A stretch of DNA of 64,000 bases from JACDAN01 sp035265935 (GTDB lineage: Bacteria > Actinomycetota > Thermoleophilia > Gaiellales > Gaiellaceae), in assembly GCA_035265935.1 (NCBI GenBank), contig DATFOC010000058.1, positions 1 to 64,000 on the forward strand, given 5' to 3'. Below are positions 52,634-59,565 of this stretch, piece by piece. The notes beneath the pieces were generated by a model. That model had not been told where the DNA came from and did no database searches. It worked only from the letters and a program-made list of their open reading frames with translations. A program made the position numbers and the translations under genes. The number at the start of each line of letters is the position of its first letter. Within the stretch, counting starts at the first letter, position 1.

Positions 52634-53357
52634 GATCGGGACGCCGCTGACGGAGGAGCAGGTGAGGCGGCTGTGCGACTACCACTTCGGGGTCGGCTCC
52701 GACGGCGTCCTCGAGGTCGTTTCGGCGGACGGCAACGAGGCGGAGGTGGTGATCTGGAATCCCGACGGCTCGATGGCCGAACTGTCCGGAAACGGCACCC
52801 GAATCGCCGCCCGCTGGCTCGCACGTCGCAGCGGCGCCGACACTGTGCGGATCCGTGTCGGCCCGCGCAAGGTGGTCGCGAGGATGCGTGAGGGGCGGGA
52901 CGTCGAAATGGACATGGGTGCAGTGGACGTGCAGGAGCCGGAGACACTCGATGTCGGCGACGAGACGGTCGAGTTCACGCCTGCCTCCGTTGGAAACCCG
53001 CATGCAGTCGTCCGTCGTGAGCCCGACCGCGACGACTTGCTCCGGCTCGGTCCGCTCATCGAGAACCACGAACGGTTTCCCGAGCGGACGAACGTCCAGC
53101 TCGTCCGAGTGGATGGGCCGGGCGACATCACGGTCGGCGTCTGGGAGCGTGGCGCGGGGGAGACGCTCTCGTCCGGCACGAGCGCGGTGGCGACCGCCGG
53201 CGTCGCGGTAGCGCGGGGCTGGTGCCAGAGCCCGGTGACCGTCCACCTCGCCGGCGGGGACCTCCTCGTCGAGCTCGACGACTCGATGCAGGCTCGCCTC
53301 ACCGGCCCGGCACAGGAGATCTTCAGCGGCGAGGCGAGCGAGGAGCTCGGCCTATGA
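52575..53357 (+). CDS. dapF: Diaminopimelate epimerase family protein, both catalytic Cys replaced by Ser
   Basis: This 260-residue homologue starts at ATG 52575, within miaA, behind GGCGAGGTGG. It matches DapF throughout: FSKWHGLGNDYLLVQ, the GVGSDGVLEV segment, IWNPDGSMAELSGNGTRIAARW and GNPHAVV. It ends with WERGAGETLSSGTSAVATAGVAV. In DapF the catalytic pair is Cys in xCGNGxR and Cys in ACGTGA; here these read LSGNGTR and LSSGTSA, so both positions are Ser. Gene context (dapL next, dapA and dapB upstream) argues for a role in diaminopimelate conversion, but a standard two-thiol mechanism is impossible. Confidence 0.88.
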   Translation: MKFSKWHGLGNDYLLVQRAEIGTPLTEEQVRRLCDYHFGVGSDGVLEVVSADGNEAEVVIWNPDGSMAELSGNGTRIAARWLARRSGADTVRIRVGPRKVVARMREGRDVEMDMGAVDVQEPETLDVGDETVEFTPASVGNPHAVVRREPDRDDLLRLGPLIENHERFPERTNVQLVRVDGPGDITVGVWERGAGETLSSGTSAVATAGVAVARGWCQSPVTVHLAGGDLLVELDDSMQARLTGPAQEIFSGEASEELGL

Positions 53358-54532
53358 GGTTCGCGAAGCGGCTCGACGCGGTTCCGCCGTACCTCTTCGC
53401 TGAGCTCGAGCGGCTCATGGAGTCGAAGCGAAGGCAGGGCATCGACGTCATCAGCCTCGCGATCGGCGATCCCGACGTGCCGACGCCCCCTGCAATCGTC
53501 GAGGCCGCGGCAGAAGCGCTCAGAAACCCCTCCACCCACCAGTATCCGTCGAACCACGGCACCGACGAGATGCGTGAGGCGGCGGCGTCCTTCTACCGCG
53601 ACCGCTTCGGCGTCGAGCTCGATCCTGCGACGGAGGTCGTGCCGGCGCTGGGGGGCAAGGAGGCGGTCGGGCACATCGCGATGGCATGCCTTGACCCGGG
53701 CGAGGTGGCGCTGAGCCCGGAGCCCGGGTACCCGCCGTACACGTCGGGCCCGGTCTTCTCGGGCGCCGACGTCCACTATCTGCCGCTGACGCCGGAGAAC
53801 GAGTTCTTCCCGGATCTCGAGGCGATTCCCGACGATGTGGTCGGGCGAGCCAATCTGCTCTACCTCAACTACCCGAACAACCCCACGGGCGCGGTCCTTC
53901 CGCAGGGGGCCTTCGAGCGCGCCGTCGAGTTCGCGCGGGCGAACGACCTGATTCTCGTCCACGACAACGCCTACTCCGAGGTCTGCTTCGACGGCTACGT
54001 GGCGCCGAGTTTCCTCGAGGCGCCCGGAGCGAAGGACGTCGGCGTAGAGATCTTCTCGCTATCGAAGGGCTGGAACATGACCGGCTGGCGCTGCGCTTTC
54101 GTCGCAGGCAGCGCCGAGGTGGTCGAGCGCTTCCGCCAGCTCAAGGCCAACCTCGACTCCGGGATGTTCGAGGCCCTCCAGCAGGCGGCGACGGTGGCGC
54201 TGACCGACGAGCGCGAGTTTCCACGCGAGATGTCGGCGGTCTACCGCCGGCGGCGCGATCTCCTGGTCGACGCGCTTGCGGCGATCGGCGTCTCCGTGGA
54301 GCCGCCCAGGGCGACGCCGTATCTCTGGGTGCCAGTGCCCGAGGGCCACGACTCGGCCTCGTTCACGTCACTCGTGCTCGAGGAGGCGAACGTCGTCGTC
54401 TCGCCGGGGCCCGGGTATGGCGCGAGCGGTGAGGGGTTCGTGCGGCTGTCCATGACCGTTTCGGACGAGGAGCTCGAAGAGGCCGTCCGCCGGATCGAGA
54501 GCTCCCTGCAGAAAGTCATAATCACGGCGTGA
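53354..54532 (+). CDS. dapL: LL-diaminopimelate aminotransferase (DapL-type, PLP fold I)
   Basis: This 392-residue class I/II aminotransferase starts at ATG 53354, overlapping the dapF stop by 4 nt. Signatures are SLAIGDPDVPTPP, YPSNHGTDEMREA, YLNYPNNPTGAV and the PLP lysine (Lys238) in SLSKGWNMTGWRCAF. Coupling to dapF and the presence of dapA and dapB indicate the DapL shortcut from tetrahydrodipicolinate to LL-diaminopimelate, which bypasses succinylated intermediates. A general aspartate/alanine aminotransferase is the alternative. Confidence 0.88.
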   Translation: MRFAKRLDAVPPYLFAELERLMESKRRQGIDVISLAIGDPDVPTPPAIVEAAAEALRNPSTHQYPSNHGTDEMREAAASFYRDRFGVELDPATEVVPALGGKEAVGHIAMACLDPGEVALSPEPGYPPYTSGPVFSGADVHYLPLTPENEFFPDLEAIPDDVVGRANLLYLNYPNNPTGAVLPQGAFERAVEFARANDLILVHDNAYSEVCFDGYVAPSFLEAPGAKDVGVEIFSLSKGWNMTGWRCAFVAGSAEVVERFRQLKANLDSGMFEALQQAATVALTDEREFPREMSAVYRRRRDLLVDALAAIGVSVEPPRATPYLWVPVPEGHDSASFTSLVLEEANVVVSPGPGYGASGEGFVRLSMTVSDEELEEAVRRIESSLQKVIITA

Positions 54533-55851
54533 CGACGCGCCAGCCCGAGTCCCGTTCCGGCGCCGAGCCGGAGCGGGGCTTCATCCTGTCCGTGCTGGCT
54601 CCGGGCACCGACGAGAGCCGCGAGCTCGACGAGATCGCAGAGCTCGCACGGACCGCCGGTGTCGAGCCCGTGGCTACGCTGGTCCAGCATCGAGCGAGGC
54701 CGGATCCGCGGACGTTCGTGGGCAAAGGCAAGCTCGTCGAGCTCAAGGAGGCGTACAAGACCGCCGGCGCAGAATCGCTCCTCGTCGACCACGAGCTGAG
54801 CCCGTCGCAGCAGCGAAAGCTCGAGGACGAGCTGAAGGCGCGGGTCGTCGATCGCACCCAGCTGATCCTCGACATCTTCGCGCAGCATGCGCACAGCGCC
54901 GAGGGAAAGCTCCAGGTCGAGCTGGCGCAGCTCGAGTACAACCTCCCGCGCATGCGAGGCATGTGGCAGCACCTCGAGCGCCTCGGCGCCGGCCGGATGG
55001 ACGGCGGCGTCGGGACAAGAGGCCCCGGCGAGACCCAGCTCGAGACCGACCGCCGCCTGGCTCGCCGCCGGGTCGCGATCCTGCGACGGCGACTGCAGAG
55101 TCTGGGCCGGCAGCGCCAGACCCGCAGGCGGGAGCGACTCCGCTCCCACACGCCGACCGTGGCGCTCGCGGGATACACGAACGCCGGCAAGTCGACGCTC
55201 CTGAACGCACTCACGGGCGCAGGCGTCTCCGTCAATGACCGACTCTTCGAGACGCTCGACCCGACAACGAGGGCGTTCGAGGAAGACGGCCGCCGCTATC
55301 TCGTCACCGACACGGTCGGCTTCATCCGCCGGCTCCCGCACGAGCTCGTCGAGGGCTTCGCGGCCACGCTCGAGGAGACCCTTGAGGCGGACCTGATCCT
55401 CCACGTCGTCGACGGCTCGATGCCGGACGACGAGCTGGACGAGAACACGTCGGCAGTGAACGAGGTGCTTGCGGAGATCGGCGCGGACGAGCTCCCGGTC
55501 GAGCTCGTCCTGAACAAGATCGACACGGTCGACCCGCTCGGCCGCCGGCGGCTCGCGAACCGCTTCCCCGGGTCACCGCAGATCTCCGCCGAGACCGGCG
55601 AGGGACTGGACGAGCTGAAGGCGAGAGTCGCCGAGCGGTTCGCCGAGCGGTTCGAGCTGGTCCGCATGCTCGTCCCGTACGAGGACGGCGCGAAGCTCGC
55701 CGAGCTGTACTCGCTGGGGCCGCCGATCGACGAGCGGGTCGACGGCCCCGACGGCGTCTTCATTCGTGCCCGGCTGCCGCGGCGCGAGACACAGCGCTTC
55801 GCGTCGTATCTGATCCTCGACGCGGAGGAGCCCAGCCGGGCGACGCAGTGA
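54529..55851 (+). CDS. hflX: GTPase HflX
   Basis: This 440-residue ribosome-associated GTPase splits stalled or hibernating ribosomes. The N-terminal domain carries RPDPRTFVGKGKLVELKE and DHELSPSQQRKLEDELK, then a coiled coil with RGPGETQLETDRRLARRR. The G domain begins at about 215 (GYTNAGKSTLLNALTG), with DTVGFIRRLPHELVEGFAATLEE and NKID. GTG 54529 overlaps the dapL stop by 4 nt. hflX commonly follows miaA in other bacteria, as here at a short distance. Confidence 0.96.
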   Translation: MTTRQPESRSGAEPERGFILSVLAPGTDESRELDEIAELARTAGVEPVATLVQHRARPDPRTFVGKGKLVELKEAYKTAGAESLLVDHELSPSQQRKLEDELKARVVDRTQLILDIFAQHAHSAEGKLQVELAQLEYNLPRMRGMWQHLERLGAGRMDGGVGTRGPGETQLETDRRLARRRVAILRRRLQSLGRQRQTRRRERLRSHTPTVALAGYTNAGKSTLLNALTGAGVSVNDRLFETLDPTTRAFEEDGRRYLVTDTVGFIRRLPHELVEGFAATLEETLEADLILHVVDGSMPDDELDENTSAVNEVLAEIGADELPVELVLNKIDTVDPLGRRRLANRFPGSPQISAETGEGLDELKARVAERFAERFELVRMLVPYEDGAKLAELYSLGPPIDERVDGPDGVFIRARLPRRETQRFASYLILDAEEPSRATQ

Positions 55852-56282
55852 TCGAGGTCCCGGTCCACCGCCTCCGAGAGGACGCCGTCGTCCCGTCCCA
55901 GGCCTACTCGGGCGACGCCGGGCTCGACCTGTCCGCGTGCGGGCGGCACGAGCTCGGTCCCGGCGAGCGGGCGGTGGTGCCCACTGGCCTGGCCGTGGCG
56001 ATCCCCGAAGGCCACGGGGGCTTTGTCCTGCCGCGCTCCGGCCTGGCGGCGCGGAACGGCATCACGCTCGTCAACGCGCCGGGGCTGATCGACGCCGGCT
56101 ATCGCGGGGAGGTGCAGGTCGTGATGCTGAACACCGATGCCAAGACGCCCTTCGTCGTCGAGCCCGGGATGCGCGTTGCACAGCTCGTCGTGCTCCCGGT
56201 GCCTGCCGTCGACATCGTGGAGCTCGAGGAGCTGCCCGCCAGCGAGCGCGGGGCCCGGGGCTTCGGCTCCTCGCGAGCCTAA
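55848..56282 (+). CDS. dut: dUTP diphosphatase
   Basis: This 144-residue trimeric dUTPase makes dUMP and keeps uracil out of DNA. The five motifs are seen: AYSGDAGLDLSA (1), PRSGLAARNGI (2), NAPGLIDAGYRGEVQV (3), RVAQLVV (4) and the flexible C-terminal ERGARGFGSSRA (5). It overlaps hflX by 4 nt. Confidence 0.97.
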   Translation: MIEVPVHRLREDAVVPSQAYSGDAGLDLSACGRHELGPGERAVVPTGLAVAIPEGHGGFVLPRSGLAARNGITLVNAPGLIDAGYRGEVQVVMLNTDAKTPFVVEPGMRVAQLVVLPVPAVDIVELEELPASERGARGFGSSRA

Positions 56283-56352
56283 TGCCCCTCCAGGCGATGC
56301 ACGCCTGCTTCAGGCCCGCGATCACACGGCGCCAGAGCCGACCGTCCTCCTC

Positions 56353-56374
56353 GCCAAGGCTGCCTAGCCTTGGC
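56353..56374. terminator. Perfect hairpin between dut and the Nudix gene
   Basis: GCCAAGGCT (56353-56361) pairs perfectly with AGCCTTGGC (56366-56374) around GCCT, 70 nt after the dut stop. No T-run follows, so it is a weak terminator or processing-site candidate. Confidence 0.5.
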
Positions 56375-56450
56375 TCGTCGGAGTGCGCGCTCTGGCTTGG
56401 TGCTCACGACCCAGAAGCGGGGCAGCACCGCCAGAAGGGGCATTAGGGCC

Positions 56451-56909
56451 GTGGGCGCCGAGCCGCGGATCCGGGTGTCGGCGATCCTCCGTCGTAGCGA
56501 TCGGCTGCTGCTCTGCCGGCACGAGAAGCACGGCAAGGAGTACTGGCTCCTTCCCGGCGGAGGTGTGAACTCGGGCGAGAGCCTCGTCGATGCGCTGCAT
56601 CGCGAGCTCGAGGAGGAGATCGGCCTCGGGGAGGATGTCCCGGTCGAGGGGCCCGTTGCGATCGTGGACTCAATCGCGCCGCAGAGGAGCTTCGCGGCGA
56701 AGCACGTCGTGCACATCATCTTCGCGGGCGACCTCGGGGACCGGTCGCTCGACGCCGTGACGTCCCGCGACGCCGCCGTCAGGGGGCACAGGCTCTTCGC
56801 CCTGTCGGAGCTCGAGGAGGTCGTGCTCCATCCGCCGATCCAGCGCTTCCTGACGCGCTGGCGGCCGGGCGACCCGGTCGTCTACCTCGGCCCCTTGTGG
56901 GTTCCGTGA
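56451..56909 (+). CDS. Nudix hydrolase
   Basis: This 152-residue protein starts at GTG 56451 and goes straight into EPRIRVSAILRRSDRLLLCRHEK. The Nudix box reads GGGVNSGESLVDALHRELEEEIGLG and satisfies GX5EX7REUXEEXGU. Earlier in-frame starts give an unrelated basic extension and are not used. The upstream 168 nt hold a hairpin and nothing else recognised. Substrate is unknown; it may clean up nucleotides as dut does next door. Confidence 0.9.
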   Translation: MGAEPRIRVSAILRRSDRLLLCRHEKHGKEYWLLPGGGVNSGESLVDALHRELEEEIGLGEDVPVEGPVAIVDSIAPQRSFAAKHVVHIIFAGDLGDRSLDAVTSRDAAVRGHRLFALSELEEVVLHPPIQRFLTRWRPGDPVVYLGPLWVP

Positions 56910-56991
56910 CACGTCGGCGCACTTTCGGCACGCTCGCCTAACCCACGAGCGCGCAGACCGGCAATACGATTGCGGTGGGGAGGAGGTTGGG

Positions 56992-57747
56992 CTACCTGGC
57001 GGCCCGGCCCCCGCGAGACCTGGCCCGGGCGGCCGCGACTCGATGAGCCTCGTCCTCGAGTGCGTCGGCCAGCGGCTCGAACACCGCCGGGGCGCCCGTC
57101 CGGTGAGCGATCGCCTGGGCGAGCAGCCAGTCGGCGAGCCAGGGGTTCCGCGGCAGGAGCGGCCCGTGGAGGTACGTGCCGATCACCCGCCCGACGCGAC
57201 AGCCCTCGAAGCCGCTCTCACCGTCGTTTCCGAAGCCGGCCACCACACGGCCGAGCGGCTCGGCGCCGTCCTCGAGCATCGTCCGCCCTGCGTGGTTCTC
57301 GAATCCGGCGATCGTCCGGCGGTCGCCCGGCTCGAGCTCGCACTCGAGCAGCACGTCGCCGATCATCCTCCGGTCGCCGGCCACCGTATGGAGCGGCAGG
57401 ATTCCAGCGCCGGGCAGCTCGGCGCCAGACCGATCGCGGTAGAAGTGCCCGAGCAGCTGATAGCCGCCGCAGACCGCGAGCACTGCCGCACCAGCCTCCA
57501 CGGCCTCCCGAAGAGCCTCGCCCTTCCCCGCGATGTCGCGTGCAACCAGCGCCTGCTCGCGGTCCTGCCCGCCGCCGACGTACAGAAGGTCGTGGGCGCC
57601 CGGGACGATCGCATCGTCCATCCCGATCGCCTGAACCTCGAGGTCATGCCCTCGCCACTCAGCCCGCCGCGACAGCACCGCGATGTTGCCGCGGTCCGCG
57701 TAGATGTTCAGATACTCGGGGTAGAGGTGACCGACGCGGATCCTCAC
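56992..57747 (-). CDS. gatD: Lipid II isoglutaminyl synthase, glutamine amidotransferase subunit GatD
   Basis: This 251-residue class I glutamine amidotransferase supplies ammonia to MurT for amidation of the peptidoglycan stem D-glutamate. It begins IRVGHLYPEYLNIYADRGNI, a GatD hallmark. Cys93 in AVCGGYQLLG is the nucleophile and His194 in GTYLHGPLLPRNP the base; the usual glutamate of the triad is not obvious and GatD is known to lack it. ATG 57747 overlaps the murT stop by 4 nt. Confidence 0.94.
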   Translation of the reverse strand: MRIRVGHLYPEYLNIYADRGNIAVLSRRAEWRGHDLEVQAIGMDDAIVPGAHDLLYVGGGQDREQALVARDIAGKGEALREAVEAGAAVLAVCGGYQLLGHFYRDRSGAELPGAGILPLHTVAGDRRMIGDVLLECELEPGDRRTIAGFENHAGRTMLEDGAEPLGRVVAGFGNDGESGFEGCRVGRVIGTYLHGPLLPRNPWLADWLLAQAIAHRTGAPAVFEPLADALEDEAHRVAAARARSRGGRAAR

Positions 57748-59117
57748 GCTGCCTGCTCCCAGTACGGCTTCACGTAACCGCGTTCAGCAACGATCCCGCG
57801 GAGCCGCAGCATGGCCGTGTAGGTGGGGAGGACGCAGAGCTCGCCGCCGGCGGGAGTCAGCTCCAGCCCCCGATCGAGGGCGGCGTCGAGGTCCGGCATC
57901 ACCTCGAGACGGTCATCGGCGAAGCCGGCGTACTTGCACCGCAGCGCGAGCTCGGCCGCCCGCTCGCCGGTGGCCACGACGCGGTCGAGCCGGTCGAACA
58001 AGGGCTCGAAGTCGACATCCCAGATCCAGGAGACGTCGCGCCCGTCCGCAATCGCGTCGTTCAGCGCGATGACGGCCAGGCTCGGGGTCCCGCCGGCGAC
58101 GAGCGTCCGTACCACCTCGTTCGCCCCGGCTGGGTTCTTGATCAGCAGCAAGAGCAGGCTGCGCTCCCCGACGGGAATCCGCTCGAAGCGCCCGAATGCC
58201 GCGCTGAAGCGCTCGAGCCCCGAATGGATCTCCTCACGGGAGGCTCCCAGGACACCGGCCAGCGCCGCTGCCGCGAGCGCGTTGTAGACGTTGTAGAGGC
58301 CGGGAAGCGGTAGACGAACGCGCAACGAGCCCTGCTCGTCCGCCAGGTCGAACGAGACCGAATCCAGCCCGTCGAGCTCGATCGCCCGGGCGGCGAGGTC
58401 GAGCGGGGGCCGTGCATGGCCGCAGGCCGGACAGCGGTAGTCCCCGAGGTGCCCGACGTAGGCAGCCGCGTACTCGTAGGGGGTTCCACAACGCACGCAC
58501 CACTTGGAGTCTGCTGCGTGTTGCAGCCCCGACGATCCGTGGCGGGTGTCGTCCACGCCGAAGTGGACACCCTTGCAGTCACGTGCGAGGTCTCCGACCT
58601 GCGGGTCGTCTGCGTTCGCGACGACCCAGGCGTCCGGATCGAGTTCGCCGACCAGCTTGCGCCAGCGCTCGGCCACGAGCTCGAGCTCGCCGTACCGGTC
58701 GAGCTGGTCACGAAAGAGGTTCCCGAGACAAAGGGCGCGAGGCCGGACCCGCCTGGCGACGGCGGGAAGCGCTGCCTCATCCACCTCGAACAGGCCCAGG
58801 TCGGCGCCGTTCGCCGAGAGCAGGGTGGACGCGACTCCGGACAGGAGGTTCGCGCCGGCGCTGTTGTGGGCCAGTCGCAGCTGCGGCGACAGGATCTCCG
58901 CGACCATCGCGGCAGTCGTCGTCTTCCCGTTCGTCGCCGACACGATCGCCGACCCTTGCGGCAGTCGCGATGCGAGCCGCCCGACCGCGCTTGGATCGAG
59001 GACGTTCAGCAGCTTTCCGGGAATGGTCGTCCCGCCGCCGGCGCCGGCGAGGCGCGAAAGGCGTCCCGCCACGCGCGCCGCGGCGACACCGGCTGCGAGC
59101 GGCAGGCGAGGGCGCAT
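57744..59117 (-). CDS. murT: Lipid II isoglutaminyl synthase subunit MurT
   Basis: This 457-residue Mur-ligase-like protein starts at ATG 59117, with TACGCT 8 nt before it as a possible leaderless -10. The central domain has SATNGKTTTAAMVAEIL (ATP P-loop) and HNSAGANLLSGVAS. A zinc ribbon with two CxxC pairs (CVRCGTPYEY and YRCPACGHARPP), unique to MurT, is inserted. The C-terminal domain has LLIKNPAGANEVVRTL and NDAIADGRDVSWIWDVDFE. With GatD it amidates lipid II, an essential step in many actinobacteria. Confidence 0.95.
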   Translation of the reverse strand: MRPRLPLAAGVAAARVAGRLSRLAGAGGGTTIPGKLLNVLDPSAVGRLASRLPQGSAIVSATNGKTTTAAMVAEILSPQLRLAHNSAGANLLSGVASTLLSANGADLGLFEVDEAALPAVARRVRPRALCLGNLFRDQLDRYGELELVAERWRKLVGELDPDAWVVANADDPQVGDLARDCKGVHFGVDDTRHGSSGLQHAADSKWCVRCGTPYEYAAAYVGHLGDYRCPACGHARPPLDLAARAIELDGLDSVSFDLADEQGSLRVRLPLPGLYNVYNALAAAALAGVLGASREEIHSGLERFSAAFGRFERIPVGERSLLLLLIKNPAGANEVVRTLVAGGTPSLAVIALNDAIADGRDVSWIWDVDFEPLFDRLDRVVATGERAAELALRCKYAGFADDRLEVMPDLDAALDRGLELTPAGGELCVLPTYTAMLRLRGIVAERGYVKPYWEQAA

Positions 59118-59193
59118 CGCACCTGAGCGTAACCCGAACGGCCGGCTTGCCCTCCGACCCGCTGCATCACTCGATCGAGGGAACTTCCCGGCC

Positions 59194-59209
59194 TCACCCC
59201 GATGGGTGA
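59194..59209. repeat. Palindrome TCACCC-N4-GGGTGA, copy 1
   Basis: A perfect 6-bp inverted repeat with spacer CGAT lies between the murT start and the small secreted protein. The same palindrome with spacer GTTT occurs at 61442-61457, on the other side of the subtilase. It may be an operator for a shared regulator or a short hairpin. TTGACA follows at 59247-59252 and could be a -35. Confidence 0.5.
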
Positions 59210-59277
59210 TGAGTTGAAAAGAGGGCAGACCCACACTTCGCACGGCTTGACAAATCCAAGTCGTCAGACCGCGCTGG

Positions 59278-59511
59278 GTGGCGCGTCGAGGGAGAGGGAT
59301 ATACCGGAACTGCTGCAGCAAGAGCACGAAGGCCAGGAGTGTCCTGGCGCTTCTCGTCGTCGGAGCACTGGGTCTGGCGGCCTCGCCGGCCGCGCTCGCG
59401 AAGGATCGCGGCGGGCCGGGCCAGCCGGGCGCCCAGCGGGCAGCCTTCGACAAGTCTTCGGGTCTCCCTCGCACGTTCCTCACCAGCCGATCGGTGTACT
59501 GGTCGGACTAA
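59278..59511 (+). CDS. Small secreted protein upstream of the subtilase
   Basis: This 77-residue frame starts at GTG 59278; the true start may be slightly different because no clear RBS is seen. A positively charged N-terminus is followed by a hydrophobic signal segment (SVLALLVVGALGLAASPAALA) and a likely AxA cleavage site. A mature peptide of about 37 residues rich in Gly, Pro and Lys ends TSRSVYWSD. The last residues resemble the VSWSD repeat units of the subtilase encoded 54 nt downstream. Function is unknown. Confidence 0.55.
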   Translation: MARRGRGIYRNCCSKSTKARSVLALLVVGALGLAASPAALAKDRGGPGQPGAQRAAFDKSSGLPRTFLTSRSVYWSD

Positions 59512-59565
59512 GAGAAATCTCATGCAACTGCGGCCCGCGCTAGACGCGGAGAAGAGGTAGACAAA

